Origin: Pseudomonas abietaniphila
GTDB lineage: Bacteria > Pseudomonadota > Gammaproteobacteria > Pseudomonadales > Pseudomonadaceae
Assembly (NCBI RefSeq): GCF_039697315.1
Contig: NZ_CP155619.1
Span: 3,472,001 to 3,536,000, forward strand
DNA length: 64,000 nt
Direction of reading: 5' to 3'
The translations under genes were made by a program, and so were the position numbers. The notes beneath the pieces are model-generated. The model worked only from the letters and a program-made list of their open reading frames with translations, did not search any database and had not been told where the DNA came from. Every line of letters begins with the position of its first letter. Positions within the stretch are counted from its first letter, which is position 1. This document shows positions 47,694 through 57,371 of the stretch, piece by piece.

Positions 47694-49339
47694 GATGCTG
47701 CTACTCCTTCGTTGATGTCGGTCGTGAGCCTTGAACTGGCTCCTGCCTGTTCTGCGCTTGTGGCGCCTGGGCTGCGACTGTGGCGGGTGTTGTTGTCGTT
47801 GTGGGTCTGCGCGTAATCGCGGCAGACCTGAAATACGGTTTCCAAAGACTCTTCGTTCTTGAGCAGCGTCACGCTGCTGGCGATGTCCGGCGCCAGCCAG
47901 CGGTCTTCGTCGTAGGCCGGCACGCGCTCGCGCAAAAGACGCCAGGCCACTTCGGTGCCGACGCCGAAGCGCGGGCCTTTGAAGAACTCGAACGCCTGAG
48001 CCGCCAGCAGGTACTCGATGGCGAGGATCTGTGTGACGTTTTCCAGCACCTTATGCAGTTTCAAGGCGGCGCTGGTGCCCATGCTCAGGTGATCTTCCTG
48101 TAGGCCGGAGGTGACGTAGTTGTCGATGACCGCCGGTTGCGCCATCTGGCGGTTTTCTGCGCACAGCGAGGCCGCGACGTACTGCACGATCATCATCCCG
48201 GAGTTGACGCCCGGCTGGCTCACCAGAAACGCCGGCAGTCCGCTGACGGTCGGGTTGATCAGGCGATCCAGACGTCGTTCGGCAATCGAGCCCAGTTCGG
48301 CCATGGCGATGGCCAGCAGGTCGGCGGCCATCGCGACGGACTGACCGTGCGGGTTCGCCTGAGATACCACGCGGTAAGCGTCCGGGGTGCCCAGCAACAA
48401 TGGGTTGTCGGTGGCCGAATTGAGCTCGGTTTCGATCTGCCGCGTGGCGTGCGTGAGCTGATCGCGGGTCGCGCCGTGGACCTGCGGGATTGAGCGGATG
48501 CTCAAGGCGTCCTGCGTGCGAATGCCCTTGCTGTTGGCGAGCACTTCGCTGCCCGCCAGCAGACCGCGCAGGTTTTTGCCGACTTGCTGCATGCCGGGAT
48601 GCGGTTTGAGCGCGATGATTTCCTCATCGAAAGCGTCGAGCTGACCGCGCAGGCCCTCGAAGGTCATGGCGCTGATCACGTCCGCCCACTGCATCAGGCG
48701 GTTCACGTCGGCGATGGCCAGGCAACTGAGGCCGGTCATGCACGGCGTGCCGTTGACCAGGCACAGACCGTCCTTGGCCCCCAGCTCAACGGGTGACAGG
48801 CCTTCCTCGCTCAAGGCTTGCAGCGCGGAGATCACCTGGCCGCGATAACTCACCTGGCCGACGCCCAGCAGCGCGATGCCGATGTGCGCCATGTGCGTGA
48901 GGTAACCCACCGAACCCTGAGACGGCACTTGCGGGGTGATGCCATGGTTGAGCAGCGCAATCAACGCTTCGACCACCTGACGGTGAATCCCTGATTTGCC
49001 CTGGCCGTAGTTGATGATCGCGGCGCAGATGATCGCGCGGGTCTGCTCATCGGGCAGCGCTGTACCCACGCCGCAGGCATGGCTGAGCAGCGTGTTGCGT
49101 GAGAGACGACTCAGTTGCTCGCCCTCCAGCGACACGTTGCACAACGCGCCGAGACCGGTGTTGACGCCGTACGCGCGCTCACCGCTGGAGACAATGCGCT
49201 GCACGATGGCCTGCGCATTGTCGATGCGCCCCCAGGCGTTTTCCGACAGGGTCAACGTGGCGCCGTGACGTGCCACGGCGGTGACATCCTGCCAGGTGAC
49301 CAGGCGATCGCCGATGATGATCTGTTCTGCTCGCGACAT
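47690..49339 (-). CDS. HutH paralogue lacking the MIO triad
   Basis: 549 residues with the aromatic amino acid lyase fold ([56 protein letters not shown]). At the place where the lyase makes its MIO cofactor it reads [15 protein letters not shown] (about 140-154), so Ala-Ser-Gly-Asp-Leu is missing, as the DNA confirms. Without MIO the normal elimination should not work. It corresponds to HutH1 of P. fluorescens, reported non-functional as a histidase. It may bind histidine or urocanate, or partner the true HutH. It ends overlapping hutH by four bases. Confidence 0.85.
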   Translation of the reverse strand: MSRAEQIIIGDRLVTWQDVTAVARHGATLTLSENAWGRIDNAQAIVQRIVSSGERAYGVNTGLGALCNVSLEGEQLSRLSRNTLLSHACGVGTALPDEQTRAIICAAIINYGQGKSGIHRQVVEALIALLNHGITPQVPSQGSVGYLTHMAHIGIALLGVGQVSYRGQVISALQALSEEGLSPVELGAKDGLCLVNGTPCMTGLSCLAIADVNRLMQWADVISAMTFEGLRGQLDAFDEEIIALKPHPGMQQVGKNLRGLLAGSEVLANSKGIRTQDALSIRSIPQVHGATRDQLTHATRQIETELNSATDNPLLLGTPDAYRVVSQANPHGQSVAMAADLLAIAMAELGSIAERRLDRLINPTVSGLPAFLVSQPGVNSGMMIVQYVAASLCAENRQMAQPAVIDNYVTSGLQEDHLSMGTSAALKLHKVLENVTQILAIEYLLAAQAFEFFKGPRFGVGTEVAWRLLRERVPAYDEDRWLAPDIASSVTLLKNEESLETVFQVCRDYAQTHNDNNTRHSRSPGATSAEQAGASSRLTTDINEGVAAS

Positions 49340-49353
49340 GACTGCAACCGTCC

Positions 49354-50184
49354 TTAAAGGGTCGCCACGCGCCGCTGGACGAAACGATCAACGTAGTCGT
49401 CTGCAGGCGAGTAGAGGATTTCTTTTGGGGTTCCGACCTGAATCAGCCGGCCGTCCTTGAGGATGGCGATGCGGTTGCCGATGCGCACGGCTTCGTCGAG
49501 GTCGTGGGTGATGAACACAATGGTTTTCTTCAATGTCGATTGCAGTTCCAGCAACTGGTCCTGCATTTCGGCACGAATCAAGGGATCGAGGGCGCTGAAG
49601 GCTTCGTCCATGAGAATGATGTCGGTGTCGGCGGCCAGTGCACGGGCCAGACCCACCCGCTGGCGCATGCCGCCGGACAGTTGATGCGGGTACTTCTTTT
49701 CATAGCCCTTCAGGCCCACGGTGGTGATCCAGTGTTGGGCGCGCTCGGCACACTGCGCCTTGCTCTCTCCGCGTATCGTCAGGCCGTAGGCGACGTTATC
49801 CATCACGGTTTTGTGCGGCAGCAGGCCGAAGCTCTGGAACACCATGCTGATCTTGTGGCGACGGAAGTTGCGCAGCGCTTCCATGTCGTAGGTCAGGATG
49901 TTCTCGCCGTCCACCAGAATCTCGCCGCTGGTGGGGTCGATCAGACGATTGATGTGGCGCACCAGCGTGGATTTGCCGGAACCGGACAGGCCCATGATCA
50001 CGAAGATCTCGCCACTGGCGATGGACAGCGACAGGTCGTTCACGCCGACCACACAACCGGTCTTGGCCAACACCTCATCCTTGCTCTGGTTCTGCCGGAC
50101 CATCCCCAGCGCTTCTTTGGCGCGGTTGCCGAAGATCTTGTAGACGTTCTTGACGACGATCTTGTTGGGTTCTGCGCTCATCAT
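49354..50184 (-). CDS. hutV: ABC transporter ATP-binding protein HutV
   Basis: 276 residues (two adjacent ATGs; the second gives 275). Walker [10 protein letters not shown], signature [15 protein letters not shown], Walker [14 protein letters not shown] and switch FITHDLDEA are present. The family is the ProV/OpuA quaternary-amine type without the CBS tail; the N-terminus [18 protein letters not shown] is typical. It powers histidine (and possibly urocanate or proline) uptake with HutW. Its start overlaps the hutW stop. Confidence 0.9.
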   Translation of the reverse strand: MMSAEPNKIVVKNVYKIFGNRAKEALGMVRQNQSKDEVLAKTGCVVGVNDLSLSIASGEIFVIMGLSGSGKSTLVRHINRLIDPTSGEILVDGENILTYDMEALRNFRRHKISMVFQSFGLLPHKTVMDNVAYGLTIRGESKAQCAERAQHWITTVGLKGYEKKYPHQLSGGMRQRVGLARALAADTDIILMDEAFSALDPLIRAEMQDQLLELQSTLKKTIVFITHDLDEAVRIGNRIAILKDGRLIQVGTPKEILYSPADDYVDRFVQRRVATL

Positions 50185-51032
50185 TTGCTCGCCTCATGCC
50201 GTGGACGGCCGTAGGCCTGCGTGATCCGGTCTATCACGACCGCCAGAATGACAATGGCCAGACCCGCCTCCAGCCCACGACCGACGTTGAGGGTCTGAAT
50301 CCCTATCAACACGTCTTCGCCCAGACCGCGTGCGCCGATCATCGAAGCGATCACCACCATCGACAGGGCCATCATGGTGGTCTGGTTGATGCCGGCCATG
50401 ATGCTCGGCAGAGCCAGCGGCAGCTGCACGCCGAACAGTTGCTGCCAGCGATTGGCGCCAAACGCGTTAATCGCTTCCATGACCTCGCCGTCAACCTGAC
50501 GAATCCCCAGATCGGTCAGACGGATCAGCGGCGGTGCGGCGTAAATCACGGTGGCGAAGATCGCCGGAACCTTGCCCAGACCGAACAGCATCAGCACCGG
50601 AATCAGGTACACGAAGCTGGGCATGGTCTGCATGATGTCGAGCAGCGGCATCAGCACCGAGCGCAAGCGGTTGCTGCGAGCCGAAAGAATGCCCAACGGC
50701 ACGCCGATGAGCACCGAAATGAACGTGGCGACCAGCATCAGCGCCAGCGTCTGCATCAGCTTGTCCCACAGCCCGACCGCGCCGACCAGGAACAGCAGGC
50801 CGATGATGATGACGGTGGTGGTTATTTTGCGTGTCGCGTGCCACGCAATGAGGCCGACGATCGCCAGCAACACCCACCACGGCGCCACGCGAAGCAGACC
50901 TTCGAGTTTGACGATGGCCCACAGCAACGTGTCGGAGATGTGCCGGAACACATCGCCGTAGTGGGTGACCAGCTTGTCGACCCAGTCGTTGACCCAGTCG
51001 GCAATGGAGAACGTGAAGCTTTCGGGGAACAT
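50181..51032 (-). CDS. hutW: ABC transporter permease HutW
   Basis: 283 residues with five or six membrane helices and the ProW/OpuAB motif region ([54 protein letters not shown]). It forms the channel for HutV. The matching periplasmic protein gene (hutX) should lie just upstream, but only a short remnant is seen there. A REPIN occupies the gap. The ribosome site before the ATG at 51032 is weak (GAGAC). Confidence 0.9.
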   Translation of the reverse strand: MFPESFTFSIADWVNDWVDKLVTHYGDVFRHISDTLLWAIVKLEGLLRVAPWWVLLAIVGLIAWHATRKITTTVIIIGLLFLVGAVGLWDKLMQTLALMLVATFISVLIGVPLGILSARSNRLRSVLMPLLDIMQTMPSFVYLIPVLMLFGLGKVPAIFATVIYAAPPLIRLTDLGIRQVDGEVMEAINAFGANRWQQLFGVQLPLALPSIMAGINQTTMMALSMVVIASMIGARGLGEDVLIGIQTLNVGRGLEAGLAIVILAVVIDRITQAYGRPRHEASK

Positions 51033-51090
51033 AAGCGTGTCTCTAGTCTGTTAGGTGGTGCGGGCCCGTTGTCGGGAGCAGCGCTGTTCG

Positions 51091-51179
51091 TGTAGGAGCG
51101 CGCTTGCCCGCGATTGCGGTGTGTCAGGCGATAAATTCATGTTTGACACACCGTCTTCGCGGGCAAGCGCGCTCCTGCA
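51091..51179. repeat. REPIN, GAGCGCGCTTGCCCGCGA type, inside the hut operon
   Basis: TGTAGGAGCGCGCTTGCCCG pairs with CGGGCAAGCGCGCTCCTGCA. It lies between the hutX remnant and hutW. Confidence 0.88.
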
Positions 51180-51190
51180 GTAGTTAGCCC

Positions 51191-51331
51191 TCAGCCTTGC
51201 AACGACGCATCGACCTTCTTTCCAGCGTCTTCGCTGACCCTCGGGCACCCGACATCAGGATGTTCCTTGAGGAAGATCTTGGCCAGTTCTGGTGACCCGA
51301 CGGCAGCGTGGACAGCTGGGTTTCCGATCAT
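51191..51331 (-). pseudogene. hutX: C-terminal remnant of the binding-protein gene hutX
   Basis: A 46-codon tail reads MIGNPAVHAAVGSPELAKIF, then LKEHPDVGCPRVSEDAGKKV, then DASLQG and stop. The frame stays open a little further upstream (LIHCPEHLLETRQ) until it meets the end of the permease gene. The sequence has the look of a periplasmic binding-protein C-terminus (charged helix, EHPDV, SEDAxKKVDASL), and it sits exactly where hutX lies in the P. fluorescens operon (hutU, permease, hutX, hutW, hutV). No signal peptide or ligand domain remains. Identification as hutX rests on position and general resemblance. Confidence 0.6.
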
Positions 51332-51366
51332 TTGTCGCGTTTCTAACAGATGTTCAGGACAGTGGA

Positions 51367-52836
51367 TCAGTTCACCGCCGCGTGGGCCGGTGCTACGTTG
51401 TGGCTCGCCTCGGGCATGTCCTGCTCGGTCGGCAGAATCAAGCGGTCAGCGATCTTGCCGGGCCATTTCTTCGCAGCGACGTAATACAGCGCAGCAGGTA
51501 CGACCAGGCCGATGATCCACGAGATGTCGGTATCGTCCAGGCTGGCCACCAGCGGACCGGTGTAGAAATGGGTCGAGATGAACGGCATTTGAATCAACAC
51601 GCCGATCACGTAGATGCCAATGCCGATCCAGTTCCAGCGGCCGTAACGGCCATCCGGGTTGGAGAGCGCCGGGATGTCGTAACGTTCTTTGGTGATGCAG
51701 TAGAAGTCGACGAGGTTGATCGCGCTCCACGGCGTAAAGAACGCCAGCAGGAACAGGATGAACGCCGAGAAATCCTTGAGGAATGAGTCCTTGCCCAATA
51801 ACGCCAGCGCGGTGGCGATGCCGACCATCGCAAAGATGTAGGTCAGGCGCAGTGCGCTGGAGATGTGGCGGTTGCCACGGAAGCCGCTGACGATGGTGGC
51901 GATCGACATGAAGCTGCCGTAGGCGTTGAGCGTGGTGATGGTCACCTTGCCGAAGGCGATGCTGAAATACAGCGCTGCCGCGACCGCGCCTGTGCCGCCC
52001 AGGCCGACGATGTACGAGACCTCATGGTGGGCGAAGTTCTTGCCGGCCAGCGCCGCTGCGAACACACCGAACACCATGGACGCCTGGGCACCGATCACGG
52101 CACCCAGGCCAACCGCCCAGAACGTTTTGCTCGCCGAGGTGCTGCGCGGCAGGTAGCGCGAATAGTCAGCGACGTACGGGCCGAACGCGATCTGCCAGGA
52201 GGCCGAGAGGGAAATCGCCAACAGGAAGCTGCTCAGCGAAAAGTGTTTGTTGCCCAGCAGCGCGCCGACGTCGTTACCGGCCAGCAGGGCGCCGAACAGG
52301 TAGATGAACGCGATCACGCCGATGATGCTGGCGACCCGGCCGATCATGTGGATGACCCGGTAGCCGAAGATGGTCAGGACGACGATGGCGGCGGCGAAGA
52401 TGACGATGCCTTGCCAGTCGGGAACCTGAATCAGTTGAGCGACGGCTTGCCCGGCCAGCAACGAGCCGCTGGCGGAAAAACCGATGTACATGAGGCACAC
52501 CAGCACCAACGGAATCACGACCCCGTAGACACCAAATTGCACTCGACTGGAAATCATTTGTGGCAAGCCCAGTTTCGGGCCTTGCGCCGCGTGCAGCGCC
52601 ATGACGCCACCGCCCAGCAACTGACCGATGAACAGCCCGATCAGCGACCAGAACACATCGCCGCCCAACACCACGGCCAGGGCCCCGGTGACAATCGCAG
52701 TGATCTGCAGGTTGGCGCCCAGCCACAGGGTGAATTGACTGAACAGACGGCCATGTCGTTCCGCGTCAGGAATGTAGTCGATCGAACGCTTTTCGATCAC
52801 GGAAGAGGGTGCAGCACGATCATCTGGAACAGCCAT
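51367..52836 (-). CDS. NCS1-family permease in the hut operon, likely urocanate transporter
   Basis: 489 residues from the ATG at 52836 (GAGG nine bases upstream); in-frame ATGs at 52845 and further up are less well placed. About twelve membrane helices; NCS1 features include FSQFTLWLGANLQITAIVTGAL near the start, GGGVMALHAAQGPKLGLPQMISSRVQFG and FGPYVADYSRYLPRSTS. The family takes up cytosine, purines, allantoin or hydantoins. In P. fluorescens the protein at this place (HutTu) carries urocanate. Substrate is inferred from operon context. Confidence 0.85.
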   Translation of the reverse strand: MAVPDDRAAPSSVIEKRSIDYIPDAERHGRLFSQFTLWLGANLQITAIVTGALAVVLGGDVFWSLIGLFIGQLLGGGVMALHAAQGPKLGLPQMISSRVQFGVYGVVIPLVLVCLMYIGFSASGSLLAGQAVAQLIQVPDWQGIVIFAAAIVVLTIFGYRVIHMIGRVASIIGVIAFIYLFGALLAGNDVGALLGNKHFSLSSFLLAISLSASWQIAFGPYVADYSRYLPRSTSASKTFWAVGLGAVIGAQASMVFGVFAAALAGKNFAHHEVSYIVGLGGTGAVAAALYFSIAFGKVTITTLNAYGSFMSIATIVSGFRGNRHISSALRLTYIFAMVGIATALALLGKDSFLKDFSAFILFLLAFFTPWSAINLVDFYCITKERYDIPALSNPDGRYGRWNWIGIGIYVIGVLIQMPFISTHFYTGPLVASLDDTDISWIIGLVVPAALYYVAAKKWPGKIADRLILPTEQDMPEASHNVAPAHAAVN

Positions 52837-52918
52837 CTCAAACATCCTCAAAAGTCTGGGCAGGACATCAAGTAAAACTGTGCGAACCACGGAGGACTCA
52901 TTGCTGAACCCAGCTCAA

Positions 52919-53006
52919 GTGGGAGCGAATTCATTCGCGATTGGCCGGTACATCCGATAAATCTCTGTCGGTTGTGCCGTCGCATCGCGAATGAATTCGC
53001 TCCCAC
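52919..53006. repeat. REPIN, GAGCGAATTCATTCGCGA type, inside the hut operon
   Basis: GTGGGAGCGAATTCATTCGC pairs with GCGAATGAATTCGCTCCCAC, between hutU and the NCS1 permease gene. Confidence 0.9.
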
Positions 53007-53034
53007 AGGTGGTGCGTACACCCGTGGGATTCGA

Positions 53035-54732
53035 TCAGTTATTGATCATCGGCAGGTTCAGGCCCTGCTCTTTGGCGCAGTCGATCGCGATCTGGTAGCC
53101 CGCGTCGGCGTGACGCATGACACCGGTCGCCGGGTCGTTGTGCAGCACGCGGGCGATGCGTTCGGCCGCTTCGTCGGTGCCGTCACAGACGATGACCATG
53201 CCCGAGTGCTGCGAGAAGCCCATGCCGACGCCGCCGCCGTGGTGCAGCGACACCCATGTCGCGCCGCTCGCGGTATTGAGCAGGGCGTTGAGTAGTGGCC
53301 AGTCGGACACGGCGTCGGAGCCATCCTGCATGGATTCGGTTTCGCGGTTCGGGCTGGCGACCGAGCCGGAGTCCAGGTGGTCACGACCGATCACGACCGG
53401 TGCCGACAGCTCACCGCGACGCACCATTTCGTTGAACGCCAGGCCCAGCTTGGCGCGCTGGCCCAGACCGACCCAGCAAATACGGGCCGGCAGACCCTGG
53501 AAGCTGATGCGCTCGCGCGCCATGTCCAGCCAGTTGTGCAGGTGCGCGTCGTCCGGGATCAGTTCCTTGACCTTCGCGTCGGTCTTGTAGATGTCTTCCG
53601 GATTGCCCGACAGCGCAGCCCAGCGGAACGGACCGATGCCACGGCAGAACAATGGTCGGATGTAAGCAGGGACGAAGCCGGGGAAGTCGAATGCGTTACT
53701 CACGCCTTCTTCTTTGGCCATCTGACGGATGTTGTTGCCGTAGTCGAAGGTCGGGATGCCTTGTTTCTGGAACGCCAGCATCGCTTCAACGTGTTTGGCC
53801 ATCGACTGCTTGGCGGCTTTGACCACAGCGGCCGGTTCGGTCGCGGCGCGGTCGCGGTACTGCTCCCAGGTCCAGCCGGCTGGCAGGTAACCGTTGAGCG
53901 GGTCGTGGGCGCTGGTCTGGTCGGTGACCATGTCCGGGCGCACGCCACGCTTGACCAGTTCGGGAAGGATTTCAGCCGCATTGCCCAGCAGTGCGACGGA
54001 GATCGCCTTGCCTTCGGCGGTGTACTTGGCAATACGGGCCAGCGCGTCGTCGAGGTCGTTGGCTTGTTCATCGACGTAACGGCTTTTCAGGCGGAAATCG
54101 ATGCGGCTCTGCTGGCATTCGATGTTCAGCGAGCACGCGCCGGCCAGGGTTGCGGCCAGAGGCTGTGCGCCACCCATGCCGCCCAGACCTGCGGTCAATA
54201 CCCACTTGCCTTTCAGGCTGCCGTTGTAATGCTGGCGACCTGCCTCGACGAAGGTTTCATAGGTGCCCTGAACGATGCCTTGGCTGCCGATGTAGATCCA
54301 GCTGCCGGCGGTCATCTGGCCATACATGGCCAGGCCCTTGGCGTCCAGCTCGTTGAAGTGTTCCCAGCTTGCCCAGTGCGGGACCAGGTTGGAGTTGGCG
54401 ATCAGCACGCGGGGAGCATTGCTGTGGGTCTTGAACACGCCGACCGGCTTGCCGGATTGCACCAGCAGGGTTTCGTCGTCGTTCAGGTGGGTCAGGCTTT
54501 CAACGATTTTGTCGTAGCACTCCCAGTTACGCGCTGCACGACCGATACCGCCGTAGACCACCAGTTCGTTCGGGTTCTCGGCGACTTCCGGATCGAGGTT
54601 GTTCATCAACATCCGCAGCGGCGCTTCGGTCAGCCAGCTCTTGGCGGTCAGTTGGGTACCACGGGCGGCACGGATTTCCACGTCGCGGCGTTTGGTCCAT
54701 TGCTGAGCTGGGGTTTTGTTGTCAGTAGTCAC
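53035..54732 (-). CDS. hutU: Urocanate hydratase
   Basis: 565 residues from a GTG at 54732 with GAGGA eight bases upstream; an in-frame ATG at 54753 would add seven residues. Family blocks are [57 protein letters not shown] (NAD-binding) and [17 protein letters not shown]. It hydrates urocanate to imidazolone propionate using tightly bound NAD+. It is the first gene of the hut operon, with a HutC-type operator and a sigma-54-like promoter upstream. Confidence 0.95.
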   Translation of the reverse strand: MTTDNKTPAQQWTKRRDVEIRAARGTQLTAKSWLTEAPLRMLMNNLDPEVAENPNELVVYGGIGRAARNWECYDKIVESLTHLNDDETLLVQSGKPVGVFKTHSNAPRVLIANSNLVPHWASWEHFNELDAKGLAMYGQMTAGSWIYIGSQGIVQGTYETFVEAGRQHYNGSLKGKWVLTAGLGGMGGAQPLAATLAGACSLNIECQQSRIDFRLKSRYVDEQANDLDDALARIAKYTAEGKAISVALLGNAAEILPELVKRGVRPDMVTDQTSAHDPLNGYLPAGWTWEQYRDRAATEPAAVVKAAKQSMAKHVEAMLAFQKQGIPTFDYGNNIRQMAKEEGVSNAFDFPGFVPAYIRPLFCRGIGPFRWAALSGNPEDIYKTDAKVKELIPDDAHLHNWLDMARERISFQGLPARICWVGLGQRAKLGLAFNEMVRRGELSAPVVIGRDHLDSGSVASPNRETESMQDGSDAVSDWPLLNALLNTASGATWVSLHHGGGVGMGFSQHSGMVIVCDGTDEAAERIARVLHNDPATGVMRHADAGYQIAIDCAKEQGLNLPMINN

Positions 54733-54810
54733 GTCACAATCCTCGATGATCAATCCGGCCCAGGCACTGGGCTGACGGTGCCTGTGTCGAACAGGCGGAA
54801 TATGGGTTTA

Positions 54811-54824
54811 GCAGATCGGGTGCC
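54811..54824 (-). promoter_or_regulatory. Sigma-54-like promoter of hutU
   Basis: On the minus strand GGCACCCGATCTGC has the -24 GG and -12 GC ten bases apart and agrees with GGCAC-N5-TTGC at all but one base. It lies about 80 bases ahead of the hutU start. Sigma-54 and CbrB control of the hut operon is known in Pseudomonas; this exact site is inferred. Confidence 0.65.
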
Positions 54825-54878
54825 GCTGTCGGTGTCTCGAAGCGGGGCACTGCCGGTACTCTTGCATACTCATATTTA

Positions 54879-54892
54879 CTTGTACATACAAG
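54879..54892. promoter_or_regulatory. HutC operator upstream of hutU
   Basis: CTTGTACATACAAG (CTTGTATGTACAAG on the hutU strand) is the known Pseudomonas HutC recognition sequence. It lies about 150 bases before the hutU start and 55 bases upstream of the sigma-54-like promoter. HutC releases it when urocanate binds. Confidence 0.85.
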
Positions 54893-55157
54893 CATATGCA
54901 ACCAAAGGGCCAACTCGTCGATTGCTTGAGTTAAAACACTGGAAAGGCGCGTCTGCTCTGGGCTGAGCTAGATTGATGGGCAGGCAAGGTTGTATGCCGC
55001 AGCGTTACTCGCGGGGCAGGATTGTTACTTTTGGGGGCGTGCGCCCTACGACGGTGCAATCGGTAACAGAAAGTTGAATTGTTTCTCGCGACCATTCGGC
55101 ATCTACTGCGCCAGCTTTCATAAAAATATTTCACCGCAGGTGTAACCAAGGCGAGCG

Positions 55158-55742
55158 ATGGACCGAACTACTGATCACGCTACGCACAATGCGGCTTTGC
55201 AGAACCGGGAAATGCACCTGAAATCGCTGTTCGTGGCGAGTCAGGACGGGGATGGGCGTGCGTATCGAACATTCCTCTCGGAGTTGAGTACCCATTTGCG
55301 CGGGTATTTGAGAGGGCGGCTGCAGCGCCAGCCAGGTGAAATCGAGGATCTGCTTCAAGAGGTATTACTGGCGATCCATAACGGTCGCCACACGTATCGC
55401 TCGGATCAGCCCCTGACGGCCTGGGTATTCGCCATTGCCCGCTATAAACTCACCGACTTTTTCCGCGCCCGTTCACGGGGCGATGTGTTCAACGATTCGC
55501 TGGACGACACGGCCGAGCTGTTCGCCGAACCCGAGCTTGAGCCGGCTCAGGCCAGTCGCGATCTGAGCAAGTTGCTGAACGAGCTGCCTGACCGTCAGCG
55601 TTTGCCGATCATGCACGTGAAGCTGGAAGGCCTGTCGGTCACCGAAACAGCGAAGATGACGGGGCTCTCCGAGTCGGCCGTCAAGATTGGCGTGCATCGC
55701 GGCCTCAAGGCGCTGGCGGCGCGCATACGAGGTACACGATGA
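55158..55742 (+). CDS. ECF sigma factor paired with an NrsF-like anti-sigma
   Basis: 194 residues. Region 2 contains [16 protein letters not shown] and [19 protein letters not shown]; region 4 contains [48 protein letters not shown]. The last codons overlap the next gene (ATGA). Sigma factors with a DUF1109/NrsF partner (SigF of Caulobacter) respond to oxidative or metal stress. AAGG lies upstream of the ATG at 55158; a second in-frame ATG (55212) is possible. Sigma function is clear; the signal is inferred. Confidence 0.9.
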   Translation: MDRTTDHATHNAALQNREMHLKSLFVASQDGDGRAYRTFLSELSTHLRGYLRGRLQRQPGEIEDLLQEVLLAIHNGRHTYRSDQPLTAWVFAIARYKLTDFFRARSRGDVFNDSLDDTAELFAEPELEPAQASRDLSKLLNELPDRQRLPIMHVKLEGLSVTETAKMTGLSESAVKIGVHRGLKALAARIRGTR

Positions 55743-56380
55743 AAACAGATGACCTGATTTCGATGCTCGCTGGCGGTATTGCGCCTGTGGATCGCGGGCT
55801 GCTCGCCAAGCGCTTCAGCCTGGCCGTGGTCATGGCTGCGCTAGGTTCGCTGCTGATGACGCTCGCCGTTTTTGGTGCCCGACCGGATTTGGCGATCATC
55901 ACCCGAACCCCGCTGTTCTGGGCAAAGGTCGCGTTGCCGCTGTGCCTGGCCATCGGTTCGCTGTGGATGGTCACGCGTCTGGCCAGGCCGGGCATGAGCG
56001 CAGGCTCGGGCCGCTGGGTGGTCAGTGCCGGAGTTCTGGTGGTCTGGCTGGCGGGCCTTTATGCCTTGTTTCAAGCTGAGCCGGACACGCGAGTGGCCAT
56101 GATCTTCGGCAAAACCTGGCGGACCTGTGCGTTCAACATCACGCTTCTGGCGATCCCCGGTTTTATCTCGATCTTCTGGGCCTTGCGCGGCATGGCGCCG
56201 ACCCGGCTCCGCCTGGCGGGCGCGTGCGGTGGGCTGCTTGCCGGTTCGCTGGCGACTATCGCCTATTGCCTTCATTGCCCGGAGATGGAAATTCCGTTCT
56301 GGGGCGTGTGGTATCTGCTGGGGTTGTTGCTGTCCACTGCGATCGGCGCGCTGCTGGGGCCACGAGTGCTGAAGTGGTAG
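55739..56380 (+). CDS. DUF1109 / NrsF-like integral membrane anti-sigma factor
   Basis: 213 residues with six predicted membrane helices, the NrsF layout ([18 protein letters not shown] at the cytosolic N-terminus, helices from about residue 28). Conserved cysteines occur in KTWRTCAFN and AYCLHCPEM; in Caulobacter NrsF paired cysteines near the periplasm sense the signal. It holds the preceding sigma factor inactive until stress. Translational overlap with the sigma gene supports the pairing. The next gene is convergent, 59 bases away. Confidence 0.88.
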   Translation: MKTDDLISMLAGGIAPVDRGLLAKRFSLAVVMAALGSLLMTLAVFGARPDLAIITRTPLFWAKVALPLCLAIGSLWMVTRLARPGMSAGSGRWVVSAGVLVVWLAGLYALFQAEPDTRVAMIFGKTWRTCAFNITLLAIPGFISIFWALRGMAPTRLRLAGACGGLLAGSLATIAYCLHCPEMEIPFWGVWYLLGLLLSTAIGALLGPRVLKW

Positions 56381-56439
56381 TCACACCGGTGTCCAACCTG
56401 TGAGCGCCCATTCAACGGTTGTTGGCCCAAAGGGTCGTC

Positions 56440-57180
56440 TTAGCCCGCCTTGACCGCCCGCCCCGCAAACTGAATCGGCCCGCTCGGCTTGTTGGTCGGC
56501 GAGCCTCCGGCCTTTTCCAGCGACAGTTCGAACAGTTGATTGGGTTGCAGCGGCGGCAACCGGTCGGTCGGCACTTTCAGTGTTTGACCGGGTGCGACGA
56601 GCCCCAAAGAAATCGGGCCTTCCCAGTCATCGGCCTGGGTCCAAAACTGCAAGACCTTGCCCGGAGGCGGCACGTCAGAGGTGTCCAAAGGCACCAGATT
56701 GATCCCGCGCAGATTGGTGGCCTGAACCACCCAACCGGGATGATTGCTGTCTGGCGTGGAAAGCACCGATAGATACGCCGATGCGGGGGGCGTCGGAACT
56801 TGCCCGAGCAGTTGCGTGGTCAATATCACCGAAGCCGCCAGACCGAGGCAGGCCAGCATGCGCCAGAGGCCTGCGTTGTCCCAGGTTCTGGTGCGGCGTT
56901 TCTTGCGCGGGGATTTCCCCGCCTTCTGGGCAAACGGCAGCCCACCCAGATTACGCTCGATACGCTGCCACAGGCGGGGAGCGGGCGTGGGCGGTTCGGC
57001 CATTTCGGTCAGCGTCAGCAGTCGCGAGCGCCAGCCGTCTATGGCCTTGCGCAACGCCTCGTCGTGCAGCAGGCGTTGCTGCACCTCAGCCCGTTGCTGC
57101 GCGCTCAGGGTCCCCAGTACGTACTCACCGGCGAGGGTCTGTACGTCCATCTCAGGAATCTTGTCTTGTTTTTCACTCAT
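56440..57180 (-). CDS. RskA-like anti-sigma factor, second (duplicate) copy
   Basis: 246 residues from the ATG at 57180, the position equivalent to the start of the upstream paralogue. The N-terminal anti-sigma domain (about 10-75; LAGEYVLGTLSAQQRAEVQQRL) is followed by a basic linker, one membrane helix (MLACLGLAASVILTTQLLG) and a periplasmic RskA domain with VLQFWTQADDWEGPISLGLV, LPPLQPNQLFELSLE and GPIQFAGRAV. Upstream lies a decayed fragment of a sigma gene instead of an intact one, so its sigma partner must be elsewhere, most simply the ECF factor at 58106. Confidence 0.88.
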   Translation of the reverse strand: MSEKQDKIPEMDVQTLAGEYVLGTLSAQQRAEVQQRLLHDEALRKAIDGWRSRLLTLTEMAEPPTPAPRLWQRIERNLGGLPFAQKAGKSPRKKRRTRTWDNAGLWRMLACLGLAASVILTTQLLGQVPTPPASAYLSVLSTPDSNHPGWVVQATNLRGINLVPLDTSDVPPPGKVLQFWTQADDWEGPISLGLVAPGQTLKVPTDRLPPLQPNQLFELSLEKAGGSPTNKPSGPIQFAGRAVKAG

Positions 57181-57316
57181 CCAAGCCACTCCCGCAGCGC
57201 AGCAGGCCCGCGCTCAATGCAGGCGTTCACCGTGCCCGACGGCGCACCAAAGACGCGTGCGATTGCTGATGAGAATAACCGCCGGCGCATTCCTGAAACA
57301 CACTGTTACGACGCAC
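57177..57316 (-). pseudogene. Decayed C-terminal fragment of an ECF sigma gene
   Basis: On the minus strand it reads VRRNSVFQECAGGYSHQQ and, after a one-base deletion, IARVFGAPSGTVNACIERGPAALREWLG before a stop that overlaps the anti-sigma ATG. This aligns directly with the end of the intact ECF protein at 58106-58672 (VRRNCIFHAYVDGYSHQQ, then IAQKLGAPLGTVKAWIKRSL and ASLRECIG). It is the 3' end of a duplicated sigma gene, still joined to its anti-sigma by the same ATGA overlap. The remaining 55 bases to 57371 do not align clearly. Confidence 0.85.
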
Positions 57317-57371
57317 GGGAGCGATTTTTCAACATCCGTGCGCAGATGCCTGCGGCTTCATGCGTCAGCCT

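Noticed and set aside
46296..47816. 506-residue plus-strand open frame opposite hutH
   Set aside because: Antisense shadow of hutH, low-complexity Gln/Arg/His-rich translation.
53377..54966. 529-residue plus-strand open frame opposite hutU
   Set aside because: Antisense shadow of hutU; no recognisable domain and no promoter or ribosome site.
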